Below, one piece after another: positions 53,001 to 62,978 of a stretch of 64,000 nucleotides of DNA; the first letter of the stretch is position 1, and every line of letters starts with the position of its first letter. Position numbers and translations under genes: made by a program. The notes under the pieces were generated by a model. It was given only the letters and a program-made list of their open reading frames with translations. It ran no database searches and was not told where the DNA came from. Origin of the DNA: CAXBBB01 sp963815505 (GTDB lineage Bacteria; Bacteroidota; Rhodothermia; Rhodothermales; BA12); the NCBI GenBank assembly GCA_963815505.1, contig CAWFGU010000014.1, positions 186,001-250,000 of the forward strand, written 5' to 3'.

Positions 53001-55444
53001 CTATCGGGTGACAAGAGTCAGCCGCGAAGTCGTCACGCGTTCTCCGGCGCGCAACCGAACGAGGTAGACGCCACTGGGCAGGTGGGCCATTTCGAGCGTG
53101 CGGCTCCGCGGGCCTGACGGTTCGTGCACCTCCGGCTGAGCAGCTACGCGGCGGCCGAGCAGGTCGTAGACTTCGAGTGAGACGGCAGCTCGGTCGGGCA
53201 GGTCGTACGCTACGGTCGCGCTGCCCGAGGTGGGGTTGGGGTGCGTGCCGTGAAACGCAAACGTCGGCGCGGCAACCGGCACCTCCTGAGGAGCGTTTTT
53301 GGAGGACGAACCGGATTCCATTCGGTAGGCAGCGAGTCCATTGTTGGTGGAGAGTACGAAGAGGTCAAACGTGCCGTCGTTGTTGCTCTTGACAGCCACG
53401 TCGCCCGCGCCGTTGGGATTGCTCGCTCCGCCTAGCCACGGTGTCTGTCCTGCGGCTTGTGCGCTGGATGCCCCGGTCGTCACATCGGCTACGCGCAGAT
53501 AGCCTCCATGGTTGGAGCCACTGTTGAAGTCGAACAGCGCCAGGTACTTGCGCGTCGACGAGCCGTACGAGGCGAAGCTCTTGGCCGAGCCCACCGTTGC
53601 CGGAACGGCCGATCCGGGAGCCGAGCCGATCAGCGCGCCCGTCGAGGTGTAGTGCTGCGCGCCGACGCCGCGCGAGGCGACGTAGAAATCACTGGCGAAA
53701 GGGGCCACGGCCGGGTTCTGCCCCAGCGTGCCGCCGCTCGACACGTTGAGGTAAGTCGGCGAAAACGAGGCGCCGCCGTTGCTCGTGGTGAAGGCGACGA
53801 CGTAGCTGCCGCCCGAAGCGGGCGCGTAGATCGTAAGCGAGTTGTCGGCGGCCGACCCCGTAACCGTGATGTGATCGCCCAGACGCAGCGGAGTCGACCA
53901 GGTGCGGAAGTCTATCACGCGGACGGGCGCGGCGGACTCGCTGGACCAGCGGTAGACGCGGAAGCGCGTGTCGATCGTGTTGGTCGTCAGGTTGGCGGCG
54001 AACAGGTCGCCGTCGCTCGAACTCTCGATGTCGTTGAGCGCGAACGTGCCGCCGCTAATGCCGCTCGTCGAGAGTGTGCCCACATCCGAACCGGTAGTGG
54101 CGTTGAGGATGCGCACCGACGTTCCGCCGCCTCGGCTGACGACGTAGAGCCGCTCCTGACTGCCGACGCGTGCGTACGCCAGTCCGCGCTCGGTACTTGG
54201 CGGTAGACGAGAACCACGAGGGGCGTCCGCCCAGCGCGCCGTTGCGCTGCCAGAGGGCCGTCAGTCCCGGTGCCGTTCCGGCCAAACGGGCTTCCGTCCG
54301 CGTGATGACGGTCGGCTTAAAGGCGAAGAGGCCATCGCCGGGGCACGCTGTTGCGCTCACCTGACGGTGTCCGTAGATGTTCTGCATCGTCGCACCGTGC
54401 GCGCTATAAAAGCTCGACCCCGACGGATCGATGCCTCTGCGATCGGCGATCCACGCGAACAGATCGGCGAATCCGTCGATCATCGCGTTGGTCGGCGACT
54501 GGTTGTAGGGCGGATGGTAGTAGCCCAGCCCGTTGACGCCGACGCTGCCTCGGTTGCGGCTGTCGTGCGCGCCGACGACATCGCTGCTGTTGTTGGTGTC
54601 CTCGCGCCCGGCGAAAATGTCGCCCGTCGGGCAGACCAGGTAGTTGTAGCCGATGTCGCTCCACCCGTTGACGTTCATGTGGAAGTTCTGCACGCCGCGT
54701 ACGGCGGCGGCGCACTCGCTCCACGTGTCGGCGTTGCCGTCAGACGGTCGACGCGCTGTGGTGCATCGCGAGGTGGGTCGCCGTCGTGTAGCTCCAGGAC
54801 GAGCGTGGACTACGCGCCCCCCACTCGCTACGGGCGTAGATGCGCGGCGCGGCGACCTGCATCGAAGCCGACTGCTCGAACGCCACCCGCTCTTCGGCGA
54901 AGCGCTGCTCGTGAGCGGCATCGGGGCCGTCCGGACCGGGCGCGGAGTCGATGTAGTAGACTGACAGCTTGTCCAGGTCGGGAGTGCCAGCCGAACCGTC
55001 AGCGGACGCGACGCGCACCTGGATAAATCGGTTGCCTCGGCCAAAGAGGACCGGCTCGGCCGACCATCCGCCTGTGGCAAGACCGGTCAATCCGTTTTCG
55101 GATTCGACGGGCGCGCTGTGTCCCGTCGATACCCACTCGCTCCACGCGACGCCGTCGATGCTGGCGCGCAGGGCAACCGAGACTTCACCCGACGAGGCGG
55201 ACGGCTTCCAGAATGGGCCGGCGAGCGAAAACGGCGCACTGGCTTCTAGAATGGGAGAGACGTAGGCGGCACCTGTCGTCAGGTGGCTGCCCGAATGGAC
55301 GCCGGGTGGTTCGGGGCTGAGTTGATTGCCCGAAATGCTGAGCGTGCCGCTTGGCAGTTCGGGGGTTCGCTGGGCTGCTGCCGTAAAGGGCAGGGTCGCC
55401 AGCGAGACGATGGCGATGAGGGAGAGGGCGTAGCGAATACGCAT
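53001..55444 (-). CDS. Secreted peptidoglycan amidase (Amidase_2/PGRP) with T9SS tail (two +1 frameshifts)
   Basis: About 813 residues after repair, start 55444. Signal peptide MRIRYALSLIAIVSLATLPF...AAAQ. A beta-sandwich region is followed by PRIYARSEWGARSPRSSW, LAMHHSAST (zinc His), CAAAVRGVQNFHMNVNGWSD, IGYNYLVCPTGDIFAGRE and YGHRQVSATACPGDGLFAF, the PGRP/amidase_2 zinc fold. A long beta-propeller-like part follows, ending in a T9SS tail: HPNPTSGSATVAYDL, SLEVYDLLGRRVAAQ, LPSGVYLVRLRAGE. Shift 1 lies at a GTC-TGA-C (54740-54745 region); shift 2 near 54200, where dropping one T gives STAKTERGLAYARVGSQ. It would cut muramyl-peptide bonds at the cell surface or in other bacteria. Confidence 0.82.
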
Positions 55445-55677
55445 GGAACTGGGGTGTTGTGAGTGAAACAAGTCCCCATTGGTAGGAGCGACAGTGGGAT
55501 GAAGCTGACCCAAGATGCGATGCGAATTCACTATTTGCAAACAAACCAGCGAAGGATAGCCGAAGCCGGAGGAGCACCCTTCGCCCAGTGTTTGGCCGAG
55601 AATGGCTCGAAACTTAGAGGGCATTCCGACTACTTGTTGAAGCGTGCTTGTCGATCCCACGATCGGTCCGCGCGCCG

Positions 55678-57796
55678 ATGGCTCACTCCTGCGTCCGAAC
55701 GCTTCTCCCGCACTCTCGTCACGTCCGCGCTGCCGTACGCCAACGGACCGATCCACCTGGGACACTTGGCCGGTGCCTACCTGCCTGCCGATTTCTACGT
55801 CCGCTACCTGCGGCTCCGAGGCGAGAACGTCGTCTACGTGTGCGGCTCAGACGAGGGCGGCGTCGCGATTCTGATGCGCGCTCAGCAGGAAGGACGGACG
55901 CCCCAGGAGGTAATCGACACGTTCCACCCGGTCATCGAAGGCGGATTGCGCGCGGCGGGCATTTCGTTCGACCACTATAGCCGAACGTCGCGCCCGATTC
56001 ACTATCGGACGGCGCAAGATTTCTTCCGCACACTGTGGAAAGGCGGCCACCTGACGACGCGGACCGAAGAGCAACTCTACGACCCGGCCGCCGAACTCTT
56101 TCTCGCCGACCGCTTCGTCAAGGGCACGTGCCCCAACTGCGGTTACGAGGAGGCATTCGGAGATCAATGCGAGAAGTGCGGATCGAGCCTGTCGCCGTCC
56201 GAACTGATCGACCCACGCTCGACGCTGTCCGACGCGATTCCAGAACTGCGCGAGACGACGCATTGGTACCTGCCACTGGGCGATCTGCAACCGCAATTGG
56301 AATCGTTCATCGCCTCACGCGAGGGGTGGAAGCCCAACGTCCTCGGCCAGGTGAACAGCTGGCTGACCGACGGACTACGCGACCGCGCCATCACGCGCGA
56401 CATTCCGTGGGGCATCCCGGTCCCGGACGATGTGGCTCAGGAAGCCGGAGTCGACGCCGCCGGAAAGGTGCTCTACGTCTGGTTCGATGCGCCTATCGGC
56501 TACGTCTCGGCGACGCGCGAGTGGGCCGAGCAGAATGGCAATCCTGACGCGTGGGAGCCGTATTGGAAGGGCGACGACACCCGGCTCGTCCACTTCATCG
56601 GCAAGGACAACATCGTGTTTCACTGCCTGATCTTTCCGGGTATGCTGCTGCTGCGCGACGGGTGGAAGACGCCGGATCAGGTTCCCGCCAACGAGTTTCT
56701 CAACCTGGAAGGCCGCAAGTTCTCGACGAGCCGGGGCTGGGCGCTCTGGCTGCACGACGCCTTGGAGCGCATCGACGCCGACCAGCTGCGCTACGGCCTG
56801 GGCACGATGCTCCCCGAGACCAAAGACGCCGACTTCAACCTCGCCGACTTCCAGTCGCGCGTCAACGGCGAGCTGGCCGACGTGCTGGGCAACTTCGTCC
56901 ACCGCGCACTCACGTTCACCGCTCGCCGCTTCGACGGCAAGGTCCCGCCGCTGGGCACGCCGACGCCCGACGCTCGGGCCGCTCTCGACGCCATCGCCGC
57001 AGCGCCCGCTCTGGTCGGCGGACACTACGCCGGTTTCCGCAACCGCGACGCGCTCTTCGCCACTATCGACCTCGCCCGCACTGGCAACAAGTTTTTCAAC
57101 GACGCCGCGCCGTGGCATCAGATCAAAAAGGACGAAGCCGCCGCCGGATCGACGATCCACGTCGCCCTCCAACTCTGCGCGAGCCTGTCGATCTTGCTCG
57201 AGCCCGTCGTTCCCACCGCCGCCGCCCGACTCCGCGCAATGCTCAACCTCGCCGGACTACGCTCCTCCACGCCCGACGCCGATCCGAACGCAACGCTCGG
57301 CTGGGACGACGCCGGACGCCCGCTGCTCGAGACCGGCGCACCGGTCAACGAGCCGACCGTCCTGTTCACCAAGATCGAAGACGACTTTGTGGAAGCCGAG
57401 CGCGCCCGCCTCGAACGCGCTACGCCCGTCGCCGATCAGCCGGAGCCGGAAGCCAGCCCGTACGCACCCCTCGCAGACGAAATCGCGTTCGACGATTTTG
57501 CCAAACTCGACCTGCGCGTCGGCAAAGTGCTGGTTGCCGAACCCGTCCCGAAAGCAGATCGCCTGCTGCGCCTCGAAGTCGACCTGGGCTTCGAAACGCG
57601 GCAGATCCTGAGCGGACTCGCCGAGCACTTCGCGCCCGAAGAAGTCGTGGGGCGGAGCGTCGTCGTCGTCGCTAACCTCGCGCCCCGCAAAATGCGCGGT
57701 CTCGAAAGCCAAGGCATGATCCTGATGGCCGAAGACCGCGAGGGTCGGTTGACGTTCGCGGCGGCAGAGGGCGAGGTGGGGAGCGTCGTGCGATAA
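55678..57796 (+). CDS. metG: Methionyl-tRNA synthetase (start possibly frameshifted)
   Basis: About 706 residues. Catalytic core: TLVTSALPYANGPIHLGHLA (HIGH-type), zinc knuckle CPNCGYEEAFGDQCEKCGSS, VLYVWFDAPIGYVSATREWA, and GRKFSTSRGWALW (KMSKS equivalent KFSTS as in Bacteroidetes). The anticodon-binding helices follow, and a C-terminal EMAP/Trbp111 tRNA-binding domain from about residue 600 (FAKLDLRVGKVLVAEPVPKA ... GLESQGMILMAE). The main frame has no ATG near the proper N-terminus; in-frame TTG codons lie at 55634 and 55637. ATG 55678 in the neighbouring frame gives MAHPASERFSRTLVTSALPY if one T at 55687 is surplus, which fits best. It charges tRNA-Met. Confidence 0.93.
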
Positions 57797-57828
57797 ATCG
57801 GGCCTGTGCCTTGGGTACGTCTAGACGC

Positions 57829-57867
57829 AAAAAAGGCCCCGCCAGCCATCCCAACCGGCGAGGCCTT
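57829..57867 (-). terminator. Terminator of dnaE
   Basis: An 11-bp stem with one mismatch (57833-57843 with 57857-57867) is preceded on the + strand by six As (57829-57834), that is, followed by a T-run for leftward transcription. A perfect 10-base palindrome CGTCTAGACG (57818-57827) adjoins it. It also separates metG from dnaE. Confidence 0.7.
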
Positions 57868-57983
57868 CGCCTTTGCGTGCTGACTGCGGAAACGAAGATC
57901 CCTACCCGCGGGCAGCGCTTTCAGACTAATGGGACCGTATTACGCCTGCATTGCGCACGTGCTACCAAACGATTAAGCACGAG

Positions 57984-60900
57984 CTAGGCCGTCGCCGAGT
58001 CGAGGAGCGAGATGTTGGGGCGGCCGACGAGGCGCGTCAGGCCCTGCATGAGTTGCGGCGTGGGGTCGACTACGAACTTGCGGACGCGCATCCGGGCGGG
58101 CTGGGGGAACTCGGCTCCGACCAAGTCGAAGTAGAGCTTGACCATGCCCCGGTTGTCCTCGCACAGGTCGGCGAGTTGGGGGACCAGGGCGGCCTCGGCG
58201 CGGTCCACGTCCAGGCGGATCACGATGGACTTGACGAACTGCTCGCGCGCCTTCCACATCGGCATCACGTCCTGCGCCTTGATCGACACGGCGCCGCCGC
58301 GCATCTCGGTCGTCCCGGTCACGAGCACGACCTCGTCGACTTTGATGTAGTGCTGCAAGCGGTCGAATTCGCGGGCAAACAGCACCATTTCGGCCTGCCC
58401 GGTGTAGTCCTCGACGGTCGCGAAGACGATCGGTTTGCCGCTGCGCGTGGTGCGGTGCATGATGGCTGTGATGATGCCGCAGATGCGCTGCGTCGGCGCG
58501 CTGTCCTTGCTGCCCCACTGGCGCGGCTGCTCGTCCTCGTCGCTCGCCTCCACGTCGCTGATCTGCATCGTGCGAAACGTCTCGGCTTCGAGCCGAAACG
58601 CGTCGAGCGGGTGGCCGCTGACGTAGAAGCCGAGCAGTTCGCGCTCGTATTTGAGCGTCTGCCCGCGTGACCATACCTCGACGTGCGGAAGCGTCGGCTC
58701 CATGCTCTCGGCCTGGGCGCCGCCGCCGAACAGGCTGTTCTGACCGGCGAGGTTGTCGCGCTGGACTTTCTGCCCGTAGCTGACGGCGTCGTTGAGCGCT
58801 TCGCAGAGTTGGGCGCGGTGGCCTTCGAGCGCGTCGGCGGCTCCGCTCTGGATCATGCCCTCGATGGCTTTTTTGCCCATCGTCCGCAGGTCGACGCGGC
58901 TCGTGAGGTCGTAGATCGTGTCGAACGGACCGTCGGCTTGACGTTTCTCGACCAGGTGGTCGATGGCTGCTAGTCCGACGCCCTTGATCGCGCCGACGCC
59001 AAACCGGATCTTGCCGCCTTCGACGGTAAATCGCGCCTCGCTCGCGTTGAGGCACGGCGGGAGCAGGTCGATGTCCAGGTGCCGCGCTTCTTCGAGCACG
59101 ATGGCGAGCCGCTCGGTGTTGCTCATTTCGTTCGTCATCGCCGCCGCCATGTACTCGGCCGGATAGTGCGCTTTGAGGTAGCCTGTGTGGTAGGCGACGA
59201 GGCTGTAGGCGACCGAGTGGCTTTTGTTGAAGCCGTAGAGCGCGAACTCGGCCATGATGTCGAACACCTTCTCGGCCGTCTTCTGATCGACGCCTTTCTC
59301 GGCCGCGCCTTCGATGAACACGACGCGCTGCTTGGCCATCTTGGCCATGTCCTTCTTGCCCATCGCGCGCCTGAGCAGGTCGGCTCCGCCCAGCGAGAAG
59401 CCGCCCATTACCTGGGCCATCTGCATTACCTGCTCCTGGTAGACCGGGATGCCGTAGGTCGGCTCCAGAATGCCTCTGAGCATCTCGTGCGGGTACGACA
59501 CCTCTTCTTTGCCGTGTTTGCGGTCGATGTAGTTGGGGATGAACTTCATCGGGCCGGGCCGATAGAGCGCGTTCATCGCAACGAGGTCGTTGAACTCGGT
59601 CGGTTTGAGCTTGATCAGGTACTCGCGCATCCCCGACGACTCGAACTGGAACGTGGCGACCGTATCGGCGCGCTGGTAGAGTTCGAACGTCTTGGTGTCG
59701 TCGAGCGGGAGCGCGTCCACGTCGATGTCGACGCCGTGGTTTTGCTTGATCAGTTCGAGCGCGTCCTTGATGACGCCCAGGGTTTTGAGGCCCAGGAAGT
59801 CCATTTTTAGCAGACCGAAGTCTTCGATCACGCTGCCGTCGTACTGTGTCGTGACGACCTGCTCGCCCTTGCTCTTGCTCACCGAAATCGGCACGTACTC
59901 GCTCACGTCGCCCGGCGCGATGATGACGCCCGCCGCGTGGACGCCGGTGTGGCGCGCCGATCCTTCGAGCACGCTGGCGAACTGCATCAGCTTGCGGATA
60001 CTCGTGTCTGGGTTGCTCGTCAGCGCGGCGAACTCGGGGACGGCCTTAGACGCGTCGGCGAGCGAGACTTTGACGCCGTCGGGAATCAACTTGGAGATGC
60101 GATCGGCTTCGGACAGCGGCACGCCCAGCACCCGACTCACGTCGCGGATGACGGTTTTGGCTCCCATCGTCCCGAACGTGATGATCTGACACACGTTCTG
60201 CCGCCCATACTTGTCGACGACGTAGTCGATGACCTTACCTCTGCCTCGGTCGTCGAAATCGATGTCGATGTCGGGCATCGAGACGCGCTCGGGGTTTAGG
60301 AAGCGCTCGAACAACAGATCGTAGGGGAGCGGGTCGACGTTGGTGATGCCCAGGCAGTACGCGACGGCCGATCCCGCAGCACTGCCGCGCCCGGGGCCGA
60401 CCGACACGCCCAGGTCGCGCGCCGCCGTCGTGAAGTCCTGGACGATCAGGAAGTAGCCCGCGTAGCCCATCTGCTTGATGACCGACAGCTCGAAGTCGAG
60501 CCGCTCGCGGACGACTTCGCTGATTTCGCCGTAGCGCGGCTTGGCTCCGGCGTAGGAGAGGTGGCGCAGGTAGTCGTCCGGCCCGGCGAACCCGTCGGGG
60601 ATCGGGAAGTGGGGCATGAGCAGCTTGCCCATCTCCAGCTCGAGCGTGCACTTGTCGGCGATTTCGAGCGTGGTGTCGAGCGCGCGGTCAATCAGCTTGG
60701 CGTCGAGTCCGCCTTGGCTGAACGCCTGCTGCATCTCTCCGGCGCTCTTCATGAAGAACTGCGTCCCGTCAAACCGCATCCGGTCGGGGTCGTGGTAGTC
60801 CGATCCGGTCTGCAAGCACAGCATCACGTCCTGGGCCGCGTGGTCTTCCTCGTTGACGTAGTGCACGTCGTTGGTCGCGATGACGGGCACGTTGTACTTG

Positions 60901-61472
60901 GCGGCAAAGCGCGCCATGACGACGTTCGTGCGCCGCTGATCGCCGATGGCGTGGTCCTGGAGTTCGACATAGTAGTCGTCTCCAAAAATGTCGAGATAAT
61001 CCCTGAACACCTGCTCGGCCTCCGCCTCGCCGACTTTGAGAATCGTCTGCTGCACCTCGCTCTGCAAGCAGCACGTCGTCGCGACGAGCCCCTCGCTATA
61101 CTTTTTGAGCGCGGCGCGGTCGAGGCGCGGTTTGTAGTAGAAGCCGTCGGTGTAGCTCAGGCTCGAGAGCTTGATCAGGTTGCGGTAGCCGACCTCGTTC
61201 TTGGCGAGCAGCACCTGGTGATAGCGCGTCCGGTCCGACTTGTCGCCCATGCCCGACGGCGTCACGTAGAACTCGCAGCCGATGATGGGCTGGATGCCTG
61301 CTTTTTTGGCGCCCAGGTAGAATTGCGGCACGCCGAACATGTTGCCGTGATCCGTGATGGCGACGGCGGGCTGCCCCAGTTCGGATGCCCGCGCGATCAG
61401 TTTCCCAGCGTCGGCGGCGCCGTCGAGCAGGGAGTAGTGCGTGTGGCAGTGCAGGTGGCAGAATCCGGGCAT
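57984..61472 (-). CDS. dnaE: DNA polymerase III alpha subunit DnaE
   Basis: 1162 residues, complete and unshifted. The PHP domain starts GFCHLHCHTHYSLLDGAADA; the polymerase core has LGVSVGPGRGSAAGSAVAYC, the catalytic aspartates in MPDIDIDFDDRGRGKVIDYV (about residues 402-406), RHTGVHAAGVIIAPGD, NDLVAMNALYRPGPMKFIPN and YGFNKSHSVAYSLVAYHTGY. A helix-hairpin-helix region (GKIRFGVGAIKGVGLAAIDH) and a C-terminal OB fold (RICGIITAIMHRTTRSGKPI) follow. It is the replicative polymerase, loaded through the beta clamp. It appears monocistronic. Confidence 0.97.
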   Translation of the reverse strand: MPGFCHLHCHTHYSLLDGAADAGKLIARASELGQPAVAITDHGNMFGVPQFYLGAKKAGIQPIIGCEFYVTPSGMGDKSDRTRYHQVLLAKNEVGYRNLIKLSSLSYTDGFYYKPRLDRAALKKYSEGLVATTCCLQSEVQQTILKVGEAEAEQVFRDYLDIFGDDYYVELQDHAIGDQRRTNVVMARFAAKYNVPVIATNDVHYVNEEDHAAQDVMLCLQTGSDYHDPDRMRFDGTQFFMKSAGEMQQAFSQGGLDAKLIDRALDTTLEIADKCTLELEMGKLLMPHFPIPDGFAGPDDYLRHLSYAGAKPRYGEISEVVRERLDFELSVIKQMGYAGYFLIVQDFTTAARDLGVSVGPGRGSAAGSAVAYCLGITNVDPLPYDLLFERFLNPERVSMPDIDIDFDDRGRGKVIDYVVDKYGRQNVCQIITFGTMGAKTVIRDVSRVLGVPLSEADRISKLIPDGVKVSLADASKAVPEFAALTSNPDTSIRKLMQFASVLEGSARHTGVHAAGVIIAPGDVSEYVPISVSKSKGEQVVTTQYDGSVIEDFGLLKMDFLGLKTLGVIKDALELIKQNHGVDIDVDALPLDDTKTFELYQRADTVATFQFESSGMREYLIKLKPTEFNDLVAMNALYRPGPMKFIPNYIDRKHGKEEVSYPHEMLRGILEPTYGIPVYQEQVMQMAQVMGGFSLGGADLLRRAMGKKDMAKMAKQRVVFIEGAAEKGVDQKTAEKVFDIMAEFALYGFNKSHSVAYSLVAYHTGYLKAHYPAEYMAAAMTNEMSNTERLAIVLEEARHLDIDLLPPCLNASEARFTVEGGKIRFGVGAIKGVGLAAIDHLVEKRQADGPFDTIYDLTSRVDLRTMGKKAIEGMIQSGAADALEGHRAQLCEALNDAVSYGQKVQRDNLAGQNSLFGGGAQAESMEPTLPHVEVWSRGQTLKYERELLGFYVSGHPLDAFRLEAETFRTMQISDVEASDEDEQPRQWGSKDSAPTQRICGIITAIMHRTTRSGKPIVFATVEDYTGQAEMVLFAREFDRLQHYIKVDEVVLVTGTTEMRGGAVSIKAQDVMPMWKAREQFVKSIVIRLDVDRAEAALVPQLADLCEDNRGMVKLYFDLVGAEFPQPARMRVRKFVVDPTPQLMQGLTRLVGRPNISLLDSATA

Positions 61473-61663
61473 CGGCGAGGGGAACGGCAGTCGGGAAAAC
61501 GGGCGACGCCTCCCCAGCCCGAAGGCGTGGGAGGCGTCTGAGAGCCGGGCCGACGCGTGCGGTCGGCGAGGGGGAAGGGGGCAGGCTCTAAGCGCTTTGG
61601 AATATGGTACCTGAGCGGCGCGGGCGGCAAGCTGTCACCCCCCGTAGTTTCCCACAAAAAGGT

Positions 61664-61822
61664 TTACTCGCTGATGGGCGGCGGCTTGGTCGGCTCGTCG
61701 TTTCCTCCTCCGCCGGTACCTTCGCCGCTGTCGTCATCACCGTCGGAAGGTGGGTCGAGGGGGTCGGTGTCGTCGGCGAAGAGCACGAGGCGAGACAGTG
61801 CGGGGTAAGAATCCGTGAGCAT
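61664..61822 (-). CDS. Small acidic, Gly/Pro-tailed protein
   Basis: 52 residues from ATG 61822: MLTDSYPALSRLVLFADDTD, then PLDPPSDGDDDSGEGTGGGG and NDEPTKPPPISE. The N-terminal third could form a short helix; the rest is low-complexity Asp/Gly/Pro and probably disordered. It is too small for family assignment and could be spurious, but the codon bias is normal and it is separately placed between dnaE and menC. Confidence 0.4.
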   Translation of the reverse strand: MLTDSYPALSRLVLFADDTDPLDPPSDGDDDSGEGTGGGGNDEPTKPPPISE

Positions 61823-61912
61823 GAGCGTAGGGGCTGGCGAGTGAGGACGCCCCTTCAGACACCGAATCCGGCCCGGCATAACCTCGAGTCGGAAATAGAT
61901 TGAGCGGACTGC

Positions 61913-62978
61913 TCAGGCGATGCGCGTCAGTCGCCCCACGTCCACCTCGGCAGTGAGAAAGAGGTGCAGGTGGGCGGCTGTGCCGTCGAGTGGCAGCCGC
62001 GTCTTCAGCACGTCGTCGGCTAGGCTGCGGTATGTGCCGAGACCTGCAGGCGCCTGCGTAAGTGCAGCGGCGAGGGCGACCATCCGGTGCCCGACTCCGC
62101 TTTCGAAGCATCCGCTCACGACGGGCGAGACACCTCGCGCGTCGGCTTCCGCGATCCACTCGACCGTCGCATCGTAGCCACCCAGAATCGTCGGTTTGAG
62201 GACGACAGCAGTCGCGCAGTCCCAATGAGGAAAGGTCTGCGGAGTAAACCGGCGCAGCGACTCGTCAAACGCAACAGGCATTCCTCGTGCCGACAGTTCT
62301 TTGGATGCGCCCGAATCACCGGTCGGCTCCTCGACGAACTCGGGAGCGATGCCACGTTGCTTCAGGCCGTGCCAGAATGCGAATGCCTCGGGTAGTGACC
62401 ACGCCTGGTTGGCGTCGAGCCGAAGCGCTGTGCGGTCTCCGAGTAGGGCCGCAACCGTTTCGACACGGCGCAGGTCGTCCGCAATCGCGCGACCGCCGAC
62501 TTTGAGTTTGACGGCGTGGCAGTTTCCCTCGCGAGTCGCCTGTTCTGCTTGCCGTCGCAGGTCGGACGGGTCGGCCGCCGTCAGCAGCGCGGCGATCATG
62601 ACGTTGGGTCGCGTCGGTAGGTGAACCAGTTCGTTCGAAGAGAACGCCTCGGTACGCGTCGGTCAGCGCCATTCGGGCAGATGGGGGCGCATCGACAGAG
62701 AGTGGAGGAGGGGCGAGGGGGTGGAGGCGTAGCATGTGGCGCCAGCGGGATACGGATGTTTGAATCGCGGCTTCAGCCTCGGCCAGTGTGTCGGGGCTGT
62801 AGTCGGGAAGCGGGGCCGCTTCTCCCCAGCCCGTCGCGCTGTCGAGGGAAAGCCGGACCAGCAGCCCCTCGCGATGATCGACTTCGCCCCACGAAAACCG
62901 CATCGGTTGGGTGAGCGGTAACCGATAGCGATAAACCGACACGGACGCATGGGCATCATGGATATCATGGATCGTCAT
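61913..62978 (-). CDS. menC: o-Succinylbenzoate synthase MenC (+1 frameshift near 62640)
   Basis: About 354 residues after repair. The N-terminal enolase-fold lid is SVYRYRLPLTQPMRFSWGEV, REGLLVRLSLDSATGWGEAA PLPDYS in sense. After the shift the barrel carries CHAVKLKVGG (catalytic Lys), LRLDANQAWSLPEAF (metal Asp), FVEEPTG (metal Glu), MPVAFDESLRRF (metal Asp) and AVVLKPTILGGY (second Lys). It dehydrates SHCHC to o-succinylbenzoate in menaquinone synthesis. The shift lies between SARMALTDAYRGVL and VHLPTRPNVMIAAL; one surplus base, possibly a T of a TT pair, explains it. The start overlaps the menA stop by four bases, so the genes are coupled. Confidence 0.9.

Noticed and set aside
2163..62978. 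Alternative genetic code or stop-codon reassignment as cause of broken genes
   Set aside because: The interruptions are frame changes rather than in-frame stops, and long intact genes (dnaE, PBP1A, UvrA2) use ordinary stops.
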